DNA from: Scytonema sp. RU_4_4
Lineage (GTDB): Bacteria; Cyanobacteriota; Cyanobacteriia; Cyanobacteriales; Nostocaceae
Direction: 5' to 3'
Length of the DNA stretch: 64,000 nt
NCBI GenBank assembly: GCA_012031965.1
Contig: JAAUSC010000002.1
Location: 1 to 64,000 of the forward strand
The position numbers and the translations under genes are program-made. Of the stretch, positions 1 to 7,544 are shown piece by piece. Numbering within the stretch: position 1 is the stretch's first letter; the number at the start of each line of letters is the position of its first letter. The notes beneath the pieces are model-generated. The model did not search any database, had not been told where the DNA came from, and worked only from the letters and a program-made list of their open reading frames with translations.

Positions 1-112
1 AGGGGCTAGGGGACTAGGGGCTAGGGGACTAGGGACTAGGGGCTAGGGGACTAGGGGGACTAGGGGGACTAGGGGGACTGAGGAGACTAGGGGACTAGGA
101 GACTAGGAGATA
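1..112. repeat. Degenerate tandem repeat, CTAGGGGA-type
   Basis: About 14 imperfect copies of an 8-9 base unit (CTAGGGGA/CTAGGGGGA) run from the window edge, drifting to GGAGACTAG at the right end. It carries no coding signal. It resembles the short tandemly repeated sequences common between genes in filamentous cyanobacteria and may continue beyond the left edge. Confidence 0.85.
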
Positions 113-173
113 CAATTATGGAACAAACCTCCCCTTGTCCCCCCCTCCTTCTTGTCCCCCCCTCCTCTTATCC

Positions 174-722
174 TCACTGCGAGTTCTCCCACTCTGGATT
201 GAGACGACGAAAATTAAAGTCCGTAGCACTGGGATGACAGGTGACGCAGCTACCAATCTGCACAGGGTTGGGTAGTTTGACTCTAGGATGCAAAGCTTTG
301 AAATGCCGGGAGCTATTCACGCGATATGGTGTTTGCTCATCTTGGAGTTGAACACGGGAAAAAGTTGCAAGATACTTCCATACTAAAATACGTGGTGGAT
401 CTACCAAAGGCTTTAGCTGTGAGCCGTAATGTTGTGTGTCTTCCAAAAGATTTTTCCAAGTTTGGGTAGGCAAAACAGCTGGTGGTAAGGCAATGTGACA
501 AGTGGAACAGTTTTCTATGTATAATTCTTGTCCTAGTTGGTATTGTGCAGGCACAACATCAACGGTACCTACCTCTGAGGAAGGAGTAGCACCTTGGGCA
601 TGAGTTGCCAAGGCTAACAACCATCCCATAGCTAAACTCCAAGCCAGGATGATCAAAAGCAACCCGATGGGCTTGCGCTTGAGTTTTCGATTTCGATATT
701 GGCGCTTAACAATATTTGACAT
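174..722 (-). CDS. Membrane-anchored diheme cytochrome c
   Basis: A 182-residue protein with a basic N-terminus, one hydrophobic segment at about residues 18-42 (signal peptide or anchor) and two CxxCH haem-binding motifs: CSTCH near residue 72 and CVTCH near residue 158. This fits a small diheme cytochrome c facing the thylakoid lumen or periplasm, carrying electrons by covalently bound haem c. Only the two haem sites and the leader are directly visible; the redox partner is unknown. It is monocistronic, with a repeat array beyond its 3' end. The ATG at 722 gives a typical n-region and is accepted as start. Confidence 0.8.
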   Translation of the reverse strand: MSNIVKRQYRNRKLKRKPIGLLLIILAWSLAMGWLLALATHAQGATPSSEVGTVDVVPAQYQLGQELYIENCSTCHIALPPAVLPTQTWKNLLEDTQHYGSQLKPLVDPPRILVWKYLATFSRVQLQDEQTPYRVNSSRHFKALHPRVKLPNPVQIGSCVTCHPSATDFNFRRLNPEWENSQ

Positions 723-936
723 TCCTCACACTCACACCTATATGTATATCGCGCTTCTTGCACATCTTATGACATAGATAGCTAGGTATGTGTTTCAAAA
801 TGTTTGCCCACCAACTAAAGCTCACTTGCATTTGGCGGTAAGAATCGTAGTGAACATCATCTCTAAGCCACCTAAGATAATAGCGATCGCTAATCAGGGG
901 AGTGTCAATGGAAATGAGTCAATAATCAAGGCATTG

Positions 937-1000
937 TGACCAATGACCAATGACCAATGACCAATGACTAATGACCAATGACTAATGACTAATGACTCAT
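937..1000. repeat. Short tandem heptamer repeat (CAATGAC/TAATGAC)
   Basis: Nine or so consecutive heptamers, first mostly ACCAATG and then ACTAATG, end directly at the stop codon of the adenosyltransferase gene. This is the classic STRR type of heterocystous cyanobacteria. A related pair in inverted orientation lies at 5055-5097. No function is implied. Confidence 0.9.
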
Positions 1001-2137
1001 TTAAAAATCTACCCCTTGCTTGAGTTCTACACCATGATTGGCATAGTGTTTGTGACAGTAAACCTCAGAGTGAACGCTCGCTAAGTCGAAGTACGCTGGT
1101 TGATTTTGGCAGCGACCTGTGATAATAACCTCGGTATCACGAGGTTTACGAAGTAAAGCTTGAACAATCGGTTCAATCGGTAGTAGCTCCAAATCCACTG
1201 TAGGATTAAGCTCATCCAGAATAATGGTCTTGTACAATCCAGAGGCGATCGCAGTCTTAGCAATTTCCCAACCGCGTTCGGCTTCCACGTAGTCTAATTC
1301 TTGACGGGAGTTGCGCCAGACAATGGCATCTCGTCCACACCGTTGATGATCCACTACCTCTGGATATGATTGCTGCAGGGCAGCAATAGCAGCATCTTCA
1401 GTGTAGCCTGTACCACCCTTTAGCCACTGCATAATCAACACACGAGTAGACCCAGGATGATTGATTCCCCTACCAATTGCTTTTAATGCCTTGCCCAAGG
1501 CACTTGTAGATTTGCCTTTCCCAGTACCTGTGTAAATTTCAATACCTTGTATTCCTTGTGCTTTTGCTGCTGGGTGGACTTGAGGTTTCATTTCTGAGTG
1601 TAAATCCGCAATATCAAGTAACTGTTGCGGTGCTGCACGTCCAGTAGCAATGATTTCTAGCTCCTGTGGTTTGGATTTTAGTGTCCGCACCACTTCATCC
1701 ACTGCAAGCAAACCTAAATCCAGAACGGGATTAATTTCATCCAAAACAACAACCGAGTATAAACCAGAGGCGATCGCACCTTTAGCCACATCCCAACCTC
1801 GCGCCGCTTCCGCCCTATCATAGGGTGTAATTTCTTCTGAGCCAAAGTATTCTGCTCTACCAGTGCGAACTTGGTCAATAAGATGTGGAAAACCGCGTTG
1901 TAAGGCTGCTATAGCCCCATCTTCATCATAATCCCGCTCTGGTCCTTTTAAAAATTGCAACAGCAAAACACGATTAGAATTGTTGGGAGTATTTATCCCC
2001 AACCCTATAGAGCGCAACACGACTCCTAAAGCTGCTTGTGACTTACCTTTGCCTGCGCCATCATAAATGTGAATTTGACCAGTAAGCCGTGAGGGGCGCA
2101 ATTGCGCCGTACGAATACCAATGCTGTTCCTTGTCAT
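1001..2137 (-). CDS. Tandem-domain CobA/BtuR-type corrinoid adenosyltransferase
   Basis: The 378-residue protein consists of two homologous halves, each with its own P-loop: DGAGKGKS near residue 26 and TGTGKGKS near residue 204. Each also has a matching VVLDEINP or IILDELNP Walker B-like motif and a closing AATGR/TGR strand segment. This is the fold of ATP:cob(I)alamin / cob(I)yrinic acid a,c-diamide adenosyltransferases (CobA/CobO/BtuR), which transfer the 5'-deoxyadenosyl group to cobalt. Single-domain family members are about 180-200 residues, so this is a fused duplication. It lies 5 kb from a B12 import operon but is not in it. A related regulatory or other P-loop role cannot be excluded. 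Confidence 0.82.
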   Translation of the reverse strand: MTRNSIGIRTAQLRPSRLTGQIHIYDGAGKGKSQAALGVVLRSIGLGINTPNNSNRVLLLQFLKGPERDYDEDGAIAALQRGFPHLIDQVRTGRAEYFGSEEITPYDRAEAARGWDVAKGAIASGLYSVVVLDEINPVLDLGLLAVDEVVRTLKSKPQELEIIATGRAAPQQLLDIADLHSEMKPQVHPAAKAQGIQGIEIYTGTGKGKSTSALGKALKAIGRGINHPGSTRVLIMQWLKGGTGYTEDAAIAALQQSYPEVVDHQRCGRDAIVWRNSRQELDYVEAERGWEIAKTAIASGLYKTIILDELNPTVDLELLPIEPIVQALLRKPRDTEVIITGRCQNQPAYFDLASVHSEVYCHKHYANHGVELKQGVDF

Positions 2138-2386
2138 CTTTAGAAAGCTTTAACGTGGCAGTCTTTCATCTTACCCAAGGTTTTAGCAGATTGAGTCCTT
2201 TGATGTGGGACGTGAAGAGTCCTGACACCCCAAATCCTATAAGGTATTGAAATATATGAAGAAAAGCAACAAGGAAAACTGAAATAATAAAGATGCTAAA
2301 AGACTGAAAGAATGAGATAATTTCCCCCATCACGCTCAGTATTGCGGCTATACTTTCTTAAGTCACACCTTAGCGATTACTTACTT

Positions 2387-2937
2387 ATGTTTGAAATTCC
2401 CGAGCTTCCAATTCCCAGAATTTTTCCCATTGGAGCAATTTTGTTTAATTTTTTATTTTTACTAGTAGCAATCCCTCTAGAAGCATACGTCTTAAATACA
2501 AGGCTAAAATTTGATAAAAAAAGTAGTGCTTTTTATGCTATTTCTATCAATCTCTTTTCTAATGTTGTCGGTTGGATTATATTTTTCTTCATCGACCCAG
2601 CTTTGTCACCAAAGATAAAATCTGAGTTAATGACTTTTGTTTTTTTTAATCGCTTACAAACACCAAGTATACAGACATTATTGATTTTGATATCTTTTAT
2701 TATTTTCTTTGGCACTTTTTTAGTTAAATATGCTCTTTTAAAAATACTTTTAATATCATTAAGTGAACTAAAAAAACCGCGCCAGAACCTCCAAAAATGC
2801 CACAGCGACGCAATTCTCGTCTTGCTTATAAGAGTAAATGGCAAAATACAAATGTAGTGACTACTATACTTATAGCAAATGCACTTAGCTATAGTTTAAT
2901 AGCCATCATCTTATTTATTCGCTCTGTCAATACGTAA
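2387..2937 (+). CDS. fraC: FraC filament-integrity membrane protein, apparent frameshift
   Basis: From ATG 2387 the protein begins MFEIPELPIPRIFPIG and shows three or four hydrophobic segments, as in FraC, a septum-localised protein that with FraD builds the cell-cell septal junctions of filamentous cyanobacteria. The first frame ends at 2857, but the true C-terminus reads on in the -1 frame to TAA at 2935, giving RLAYKSKWQNTNVVTTILIA and a last membrane helix. One extra A in the seven-A run at 2770-2776 would join both parts into about 183 residues, close to the family length of about 180. An upstream TTG at 2342 would add 15 unlikely residues. fraD and fraE follow on the same strand. Confidence 0.85.
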
Positions 2938-3015
2938 AAAAGATGATGCGTCATTGATGAGTTTAAACGAGTCAAAGAATGAAGAAAATTAAAAAGAATA
3001 CTTCAAGGAGAAAAA

Positions 3016-4044
3016 ATGCAAATCATAAGAGATGTTTTTGGTCTATTTGGAATTTTGGAAAGCATTTACGAGCGAATCAAAAAAATATTGATTCCTCCGA
3101 AAGCTTACTCTTGGCAAACTTTAATTTATTTGAGTCTTTTTTCTTGGTTAATGTCATCTCTTTCTGGGGGAATTATCAAAGATCTAATTGCATTTTGCGG
3201 TTGGTTATTTCTCATTTTTGGTACTGCTTGGTATACCACAGATAACCCGTTATACATTCCTGCGACTAATATGCCTATAGGGGCAGTGATTACCGGATTC
3301 CTAGTCAGTGTTTTTGCTTTTGGTTATGAGGAAAATGTTTTTACACCAAGAACAATTGTTCTTTGGCCAACGATTTCAGCAATCATTACTGCAATTCCAG
3401 AATTTTTTGAAGGAACTGGTACAGAAGCAAAAACTCAAATTCCCAAGATAGAAGAACGCCAAAAAATTCTTGTTTTAGTTGGCAGTTGTATGGTGATTAG
3501 CTGTTGGTTACAATTTTATTTTGTAACAGAAAATTGGTTAAATGAATATCCCAGTCTGCTAGTAGACAATTATCAGGGTAGCGCCTTTGTGATGAAAACG
3601 CTATCAACTGACGAAGTTCCAAAAAACGGTGTTTTAATTTTAGAGAAACTTGCCCCACAAGTGGAAGCACAAATAGCTGGACAACCGTGGTCACAAGTAG
3701 AACAATGGTTAATTAATGCAGGACAGAAGGTAGGTAGCTTAGGCAACCAAGTTATACAAGTAAACTTGGCAGAATTTGAAGAAAAGTCTTTATGGCGTGT
3801 TGAACCGCGTGTATCTGGCGTAAAGGATGCATACAAACTCGATCTCCTAAGTATCTGGGGTGGTCCTAGTTCCAATCCCCGTGGATATTACTTAGTGAAA
3901 TCATGTCGAGTTGATCCAGTGTTAGCATCTGGAAGTCCCTCCAGTCAAACTGTTAGGAAAACGGAAGACAGAAATACAACTGCCGAAATAGAATGTGAAA
4001 GAAAAACTTCATTTTTTGCAGGTTCACCACCAGCGCAACAGTGA
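3016..4044 (+). CDS. fraD: FraD septal-junction protein (DUF5357 type)
   Basis: A 342-residue protein, the length of characterised FraD, with about five hydrophobic segments in the first 180 residues followed by a long soluble, presumably periplasmic C-terminal half. FraD is a plug or ring component of the septal junctions that let Anabaena cells exchange small molecules. Its identity rests on position directly after fraC, length, topology and overall look. The ATG at 3016 is preceded by AAGGAG at 3006-3011, a good ribosome site. fraE starts 34 bases downstream, so all three are probably co-transcribed. Confidence 0.85.
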   Translation: MQIIRDVFGLFGILESIYERIKKILIPPKAYSWQTLIYLSLFSWLMSSLSGGIIKDLIAFCGWLFLIFGTAWYTTDNPLYIPATNMPIGAVITGFLVSVFAFGYEENVFTPRTIVLWPTISAIITAIPEFFEGTGTEAKTQIPKIEERQKILVLVGSCMVISCWLQFYFVTENWLNEYPSLLVDNYQGSAFVMKTLSTDEVPKNGVLILEKLAPQVEAQIAGQPWSQVEQWLINAGQKVGSLGNQVIQVNLAEFEEKSLWRVEPRVSGVKDAYKLDLLSIWGGPSSNPRGYYLVKSCRVDPVLASGSPSSQTVRKTEDRNTTAEIECERKTSFFAGSPPAQQ

Positions 4045-4078
4045 TAATAAGAGGGGTAGGGAAGCTAGGAAAAGAAGA

Positions 4079-4858
4079 ATGAATTTTGGCAGAGTTTCTG
4101 TATTAGCAAGTCATGTGTTTCGGGAAGTCGTGCGCGATCGCATTTTTTACGTTATTGTTTTTTATGCTTTAATACTTGCAGCTGCCCTTCTGTTACTTCC
4201 TAAATTTGCCGCCTCAACAGAGGACAAAATGTTTTTAGACTTTGGTTTGGCAGCAATGAGTGTCTTTAGCTTGATTGTGGCTATATTTGTTGGTGCAGCA
4301 TTGATTAACAAAGAAATTGAGAAACGCACGGTTTTGATATTAATTGCCAAACCTTTAAACCGCAGTGAATTGATTGTTGGCAAATACTTTGGTTTGTTAG
4401 CGGCGCTAGCTGTACTCATTGCTGCTATGACGCTCATTTATCTAGGATTTTTGCAGTTTAGAAATATTCCTTATCCCAAGGCAAGCATTGTTCTTGCTGT
4501 AGTTTTTTTATTTTTACAGTCGTCCTTAATAACTGCTGTAGCGTTGACCTTGAGTGTGTTTACTAGTTCTTTGTTAGCCACTGCTTTAACATTTGCAGTG
4601 TATTTCATAGGTCATGTTACCAAAGATATAGTACAACTGAATAGTTTGAATAGCAATCCTAGCATTGAACGTATAACTCAAGCTTTGTATCTTGTCTTGC
4701 CAGATTTATCTCGATTAGATTTTCAAAATAAAGCTGTGTATGATTTTGCTGCGCTACCTGACACAATATCTCTCATTTCAAATGCTGGCTATGGCTTAAT
4801 GTACATTACCCTACTATTAGTCATAGCTATTTTTCTCTTTTCGCGACGAGAATTTTAA
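4079..4858 (+). CDS. fraE: FraE-like ABC-2 type permease, filament integrity
   Basis: From ATG 4079 this is a 259-residue integral membrane protein with six hydrophobic segments and the INKEIEKRTVLILIAKPLNRSE-like loop typical of ABC-2 permeases. FraE in Anabaena is an ABC-2 permease needed for filament integrity and heterocyst maturation, encoded directly after fraC and fraD as here. The longer frame opening at 3995 overlaps fraD and adds a charged, non-conserved leader, so it was not used. No ABC ATPase is adjacent; the partner must be encoded elsewhere. Confidence 0.85.
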   Translation: MNFGRVSVLASHVFREVVRDRIFYVIVFYALILAAALLLLPKFAASTEDKMFLDFGLAAMSVFSLIVAIFVGAALINKEIEKRTVLILIAKPLNRSELIVGKYFGLLAALAVLIAAMTLIYLGFLQFRNIPYPKASIVLAVVFLFLQSSLITAVALTLSVFTSSLLATALTFAVYFIGHVTKDIVQLNSLNSNPSIERITQALYLVLPDLSRLDFQNKAVYDFAALPDTISLISNAGYGLMYITLLLVIAIFLFSRREF

Positions 4859-4992
4859 CTATAGCAATCCTATTTTAGTTGTGAGAATTTGGAGCGCGAA
4901 TGACTGAAAACCTTAAATTGTAGAGTGGACACTGCGTACTACCTACTAATAACTAAGGAAGATGAGCAGCAGTACCCACCCTTAGAGTAAAA

Positions 4993-5020
4993 TCCCCTCC
5001 TGAAAGTCTGTCAGAGGGGA
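4993..5020. terminator. Hairpin between fraE and the pentapeptide gene
   Basis: TCCCCTCCTGA and TCAGAGGGGA form a strong stem with one bulge and a seven-base loop. The genes on both sides converge here. On the minus strand it is followed by a TTTT tract, so it may terminate either transcript. Confidence 0.55.
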
Positions 5021-5054
5021 AAATGATTAACGAAATGATTGCGATTTATCCTTT

Positions 5055-5097
5055 GTCATTAGTCATGTGTGAAAAGAGAGGACAAATGACTAATGAC
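5055..5097. repeat. Inverted pair of STRR heptamers
   Basis: GTCATTAGTCAT at 5055-5066 and its exact complement ATGACTAATGAC at 5086-5097 flank a 19-base spacer. The units are the same heptamers as at 937-1000. They form a potential 12 bp stem in the convergent intergenic space. Confidence 0.7.
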
Positions 5098-5149
5098 CAA
5101 TGACAGTCATAACAAAAAAGAATGTGCAAGTCAGATGTCTGACATCTGA

Positions 5150-5881
5150 TTAAAAAAAGAATATTTGAGGTTCGTGAATAGTTCCGTCAGGCATGATAGC
5201 ACCTTCTAGTTTTGCATACGATAGATTTGCCTCCCACAAGTTTGCTTCATTCAAATTTGCCTCCATTAGATTTGCCCATGTCAAGTCAGTAGCACTTAAG
5301 TTAGCTTGATTCAAATTGGCTTCTGGTAATCTTGCTCCACAAAGCTTTGCTCCTGTAAGATTGGCTCTTACTAAATTGGCTTTGATGAGTGATGCTTCCA
5401 CTAAGTTAGCTTCAGTTAAGTCGGCTTCACTCAAGTCAGCATCACACAAGGAAGCAGCCCATAGCTTACTTCCACATAACTTCACTCGCCATAAGAAAGC
5501 CCCACACAAATTTGCATTTGTTAAATCAGCATGACTCAAATTCGCTTCACATAAAGAAACTTCATATAAATAAGCTTCCCGCAGATTGGCTTGCATTAAA
5601 TTTGCGCCACTTAGGTTGGCTCCAGTGAGGATTGCACAACTCAGATTTGCAGAGCGCAAATCTGCTCCTATCAAATTAATTCCACTTAAATCAACTGCTC
5701 TTAAGTCGATACCGCTTAAGTCGCATCCACTCAAGTCCCTTTGTTGAAAACATTGGTCTGTCATTTGATTGAGAATAAATTCGTGTTTTTCAGCAAAGTT
5801 TCTCATGGTATTGACCTCTGGGTGTAACATATCCAAACTGGGGATACCAAAAATCACTGTATTTTTGAGATTACACCTCAA
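5150..5881 (-). CDS. Pentapeptide-repeat protein
   Basis: From about residue 48 to 230 the protein is an almost unbroken run of A(D/N)LxX pentapeptides, roughly 36 repeats, predicted to fold as a right-handed quadrilateral beta-helix about nine coils long. Cyanobacteria carry many such proteins, most without known function. The N-terminal 50 residues are not repetitive and show no signal peptide, so it is probably cytoplasmic. The start is uncertain: ATG at 5881, or internal ATG at 5806 (MRNFAEK). It is a single-gene unit convergent with fraE. Confidence 0.85.
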   Translation of the reverse strand: MRCNLKNTVIFGIPSLDMLHPEVNTMRNFAEKHEFILNQMTDQCFQQRDLSGCDLSGIDLRAVDLSGINLIGADLRSANLSCAILTGANLSGANLMQANLREAYLYEVSLCEANLSHADLTNANLCGAFLWRVKLCGSKLWAASLCDADLSEADLTEANLVEASLIKANLVRANLTGAKLCGARLPEANLNQANLSATDLTWANLMEANLNEANLWEANLSYAKLEGAIMPDGTIHEPQIFFF

Positions 5882-6096
5882 AAGTATACAAGCTGAGTCA
5901 AGAATCTAAAAAAAATTGAGAAAAAATTGAGCAAAATCACGAAAAGCTTTAATTTCAAAGACTTGAGTCTTTATTTCTGTCAAAATATTGTGATAAAGGT
6001 CACAGAAACTTGATATTTCAGCAAAGCGGAGCTCAGTAACAAATGTTTACTGCTCAAAGGATGGACTCAGAACTTAATACTCAGAACTAAAGCTGA

Positions 6097-6675
6097 TTAA
6101 GGTGTTTGCATGGGTAAGGACTTCCAATCAGAGTAATTAGCAAGATGACCCCAATAGGCTAGATAACCTGTAAAAGCAAAAATGAAAGCAGCAGCTATTA
6201 ATACAATCGCGCCAATTATCCGCAAGGTGCGATTTGTTTGCAAATACAGTGTTGGTGCTGCAAAGACTCCTCCTAATCCTGTGAGGATAAACCCAATTCC
6301 TGATATTAAGGGACTCCTTGTCAATTCCAGGTTAATGATGCGTACTCCAATCACAATGGCTGCTAATCCAGCGAAGAAACCGTAAACTGCTACTGTCAAT
6401 AAATCCCAACCTTGGGCGAGCACTATAGCAGTGGCGATAAACAAAATTCCAAACAAAACCGTCGTTTCGCCATAAGCGATATTGTAACTCCCAGTAATGG
6501 GCCAGGTGAAAATCATGTGTAAGCCAGTCACGAGTGCGATCGCCCCTGTCATACCAAAACCCGGAATCCAGCGCTTCTGATTCGCATGATCCAGACCAAA
6601 ATACACGTAACCTGCTAGGAGAACTAGCCCAGCTACCAAATTTATTAACATCAAGGTGATGTAGTTGATAAACAT
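6097..6675 (-). CDS. DUF981-like polytopic membrane protein
   Basis: A 192-residue protein with six or so hydrophobic helices covering nearly its whole length and short loops. The N-terminus MFINYITLMLINLVAGL and the GFGMTGAIALVTGLHMIFTWP segment match what I recall of the DUF981 family of unknown function. No catalytic or metal-binding cluster stands out. It stands alone, with about 200 bases of non-coding DNA downstream and a long non-coding stretch upstream. Confidence 0.65.
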   Translation of the reverse strand: MFINYITLMLINLVAGLVLLAGYVYFGLDHANQKRWIPGFGMTGAIALVTGLHMIFTWPITGSYNIAYGETTVLFGILFIATAIVLAQGWDLLTVAVYGFFAGLAAIVIGVRIINLELTRSPLISGIGFILTGLGGVFAAPTLYLQTNRTLRIIGAIVLIAAAFIFAFTGYLAYWGHLANYSDWKSLPMQTP

Positions 6676-6845
6676 AATCTACCTTTTGATAGTCTTTCAT
6701 TCATATTTGAATACATATTTTGATGTTTCAAAATACGTATTTAGAAGCATTTTTACAAATAGAAAAACTGGCAACATGATGAAGAAAAGTTACAAATCAT
6801 TAAGACATACAAAGCGAAAAACTCTACATGACTCAAATTTGGCTA

Positions 6846-7085
6846 TGGAGTAGTGTCATCATGTGAACTACCTACACGCTCTCTTCGTTACGGTATAGGC
6901 TTCCGGCGTCATCGACAGATGCCTTCCCTGGTAGGTGGTCTTACTCCGCCTCGGCACGGTAAGAACGCGGTTCCCTCCGCCCATAGATAAGTAGGTAGGT
7001 GTGAATAAAAGTAACTGTGCGGAACGAAGTTCGGCGGTGATTCATCCCCGTCCCTTCTAGGGCGGGGATGAATCACCGTCTTTCG
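6846..7085. mobile_element. Possible IS200/IS605-type remnant or derived non-autonomous element
   Basis: A non-coding, locally GC-rich block inside AT-rich DNA with several short self-complementary segments, ending in a near-perfect long hairpin (7035-7078). I recall similar blocks with such palindromes flanking IS200/IS605 (TnpB-type) elements in Nostocales. No transposase frame is present. The call is by resemblance only; element ends cannot be fixed from this sequence. Confidence 0.35.
7035..7078. repeat. 16 bp perfect palindrome, CATCCCCG core
   Basis: CGGTGATTCATCCCCG at 7035-7050 pairs perfectly with its complement at 7063-7078; the inner bases extend the stem by up to three pairs. No T-tract follows, so it is not an evident terminator. 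Its TTCATCCC...GGGATGAA core is shared with the palindrome at 14478-14530. Confidence 0.85.
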
Positions 7086-7296
7086 GTAAAGTAAAAATTG
7101 CAATGCAGGCGATCGCCGATGGGATACCGACTAAGAATATTTCTAACTAGTCAGGGTAAGCGGATCTCAAACGCTATTGACAAGAGGGTTTAGAGGCATC
7201 ATCATATTGAGATAAACAAGCAGCAAGAACAGTCAGCATGAACCTATCCCACTAATAAAATCCTTTGTATAGATACTTATAGTTCTGTTTATTTAC

Positions 7297-7346
7297 GCTC
7301 ATCTATTTCAATGCAACAATTCTTATTTGCATTGAAATAGATGAGC
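7297..7346. repeat. 20 bp perfect inverted repeat upstream of the B12 riboswitch
   Basis: GCTCATCTATTTCAATGCAA at 7297-7316 is exactly complementary to 7327-7346, leaving a 10-base AT-rich loop. It ends about 20-25 bases before the cobalamin riboswitch. There is no T-run after it. It could be an operator, a processing or stability hairpin at the 5' end of the leader, or a small mobile palindrome. Confidence 0.85.
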
Positions 7347-7367
7347 ATGGTAAATTACAGCCAATCC

Positions 7368-7522
7368 TGGGTTCTGATGGGGTTCAGCCATCAGAGGTAA
7401 CGGGGAAAGTATGCCTGCGCCACGCCGTAGGCGAACGGTGAAAATCCGTCACTGTCCCGCAGCTGTGATGAGACTCGAAATTTTTGTCTCTTAGTCAGAA
7501 TGCCCGCCTGAGGTAAAAAACA
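7368..7522 (+). promoter_or_regulatory. Cobalamin riboswitch
   Basis: The leader carries the conserved B12-element blocks in order: a GGTAACGGGGAAAGT-like segment near 7396-7409, TGAAAATCCGTCACTGTCCC near 7438-7457, the GCAGCTGTGATG block directly after, and the closing AGTCAGAATGCCCGCCTGA near 7494-7512. Adenosylcobalamin binding to such elements normally represses downstream uptake or biosynthesis genes. Here the receptor gene starts about 25 bases further on, so translational or transcriptional shut-off of the whole import operon is expected. An extra small stem (CGCCACGCCGTAGGCG) is inserted between the first two blocks. Outer boundaries are approximate. Confidence 0.92.
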
Positions 7523-7544
7523 TAAAATCGTCTGCGAGGTACAG

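Noticed and set aside
937-1000. Repeated heptamers looked at as a CRISPR candidate
   Set aside because: Units are 7 bases with no unique spacers; it is a STRR.
2770-2776. Programmed -1 frameshift at the A-run of fraC
   Set aside because: Four other genes have similar single-base deficits, one not in a slippery run, so an assembly or decay cause is more likely; not excluded.
5316-5534. 72-codon plus-strand frame inside the pentapeptide gene
   Set aside because: Periodic antisense shadow of the pentapeptide repeats.
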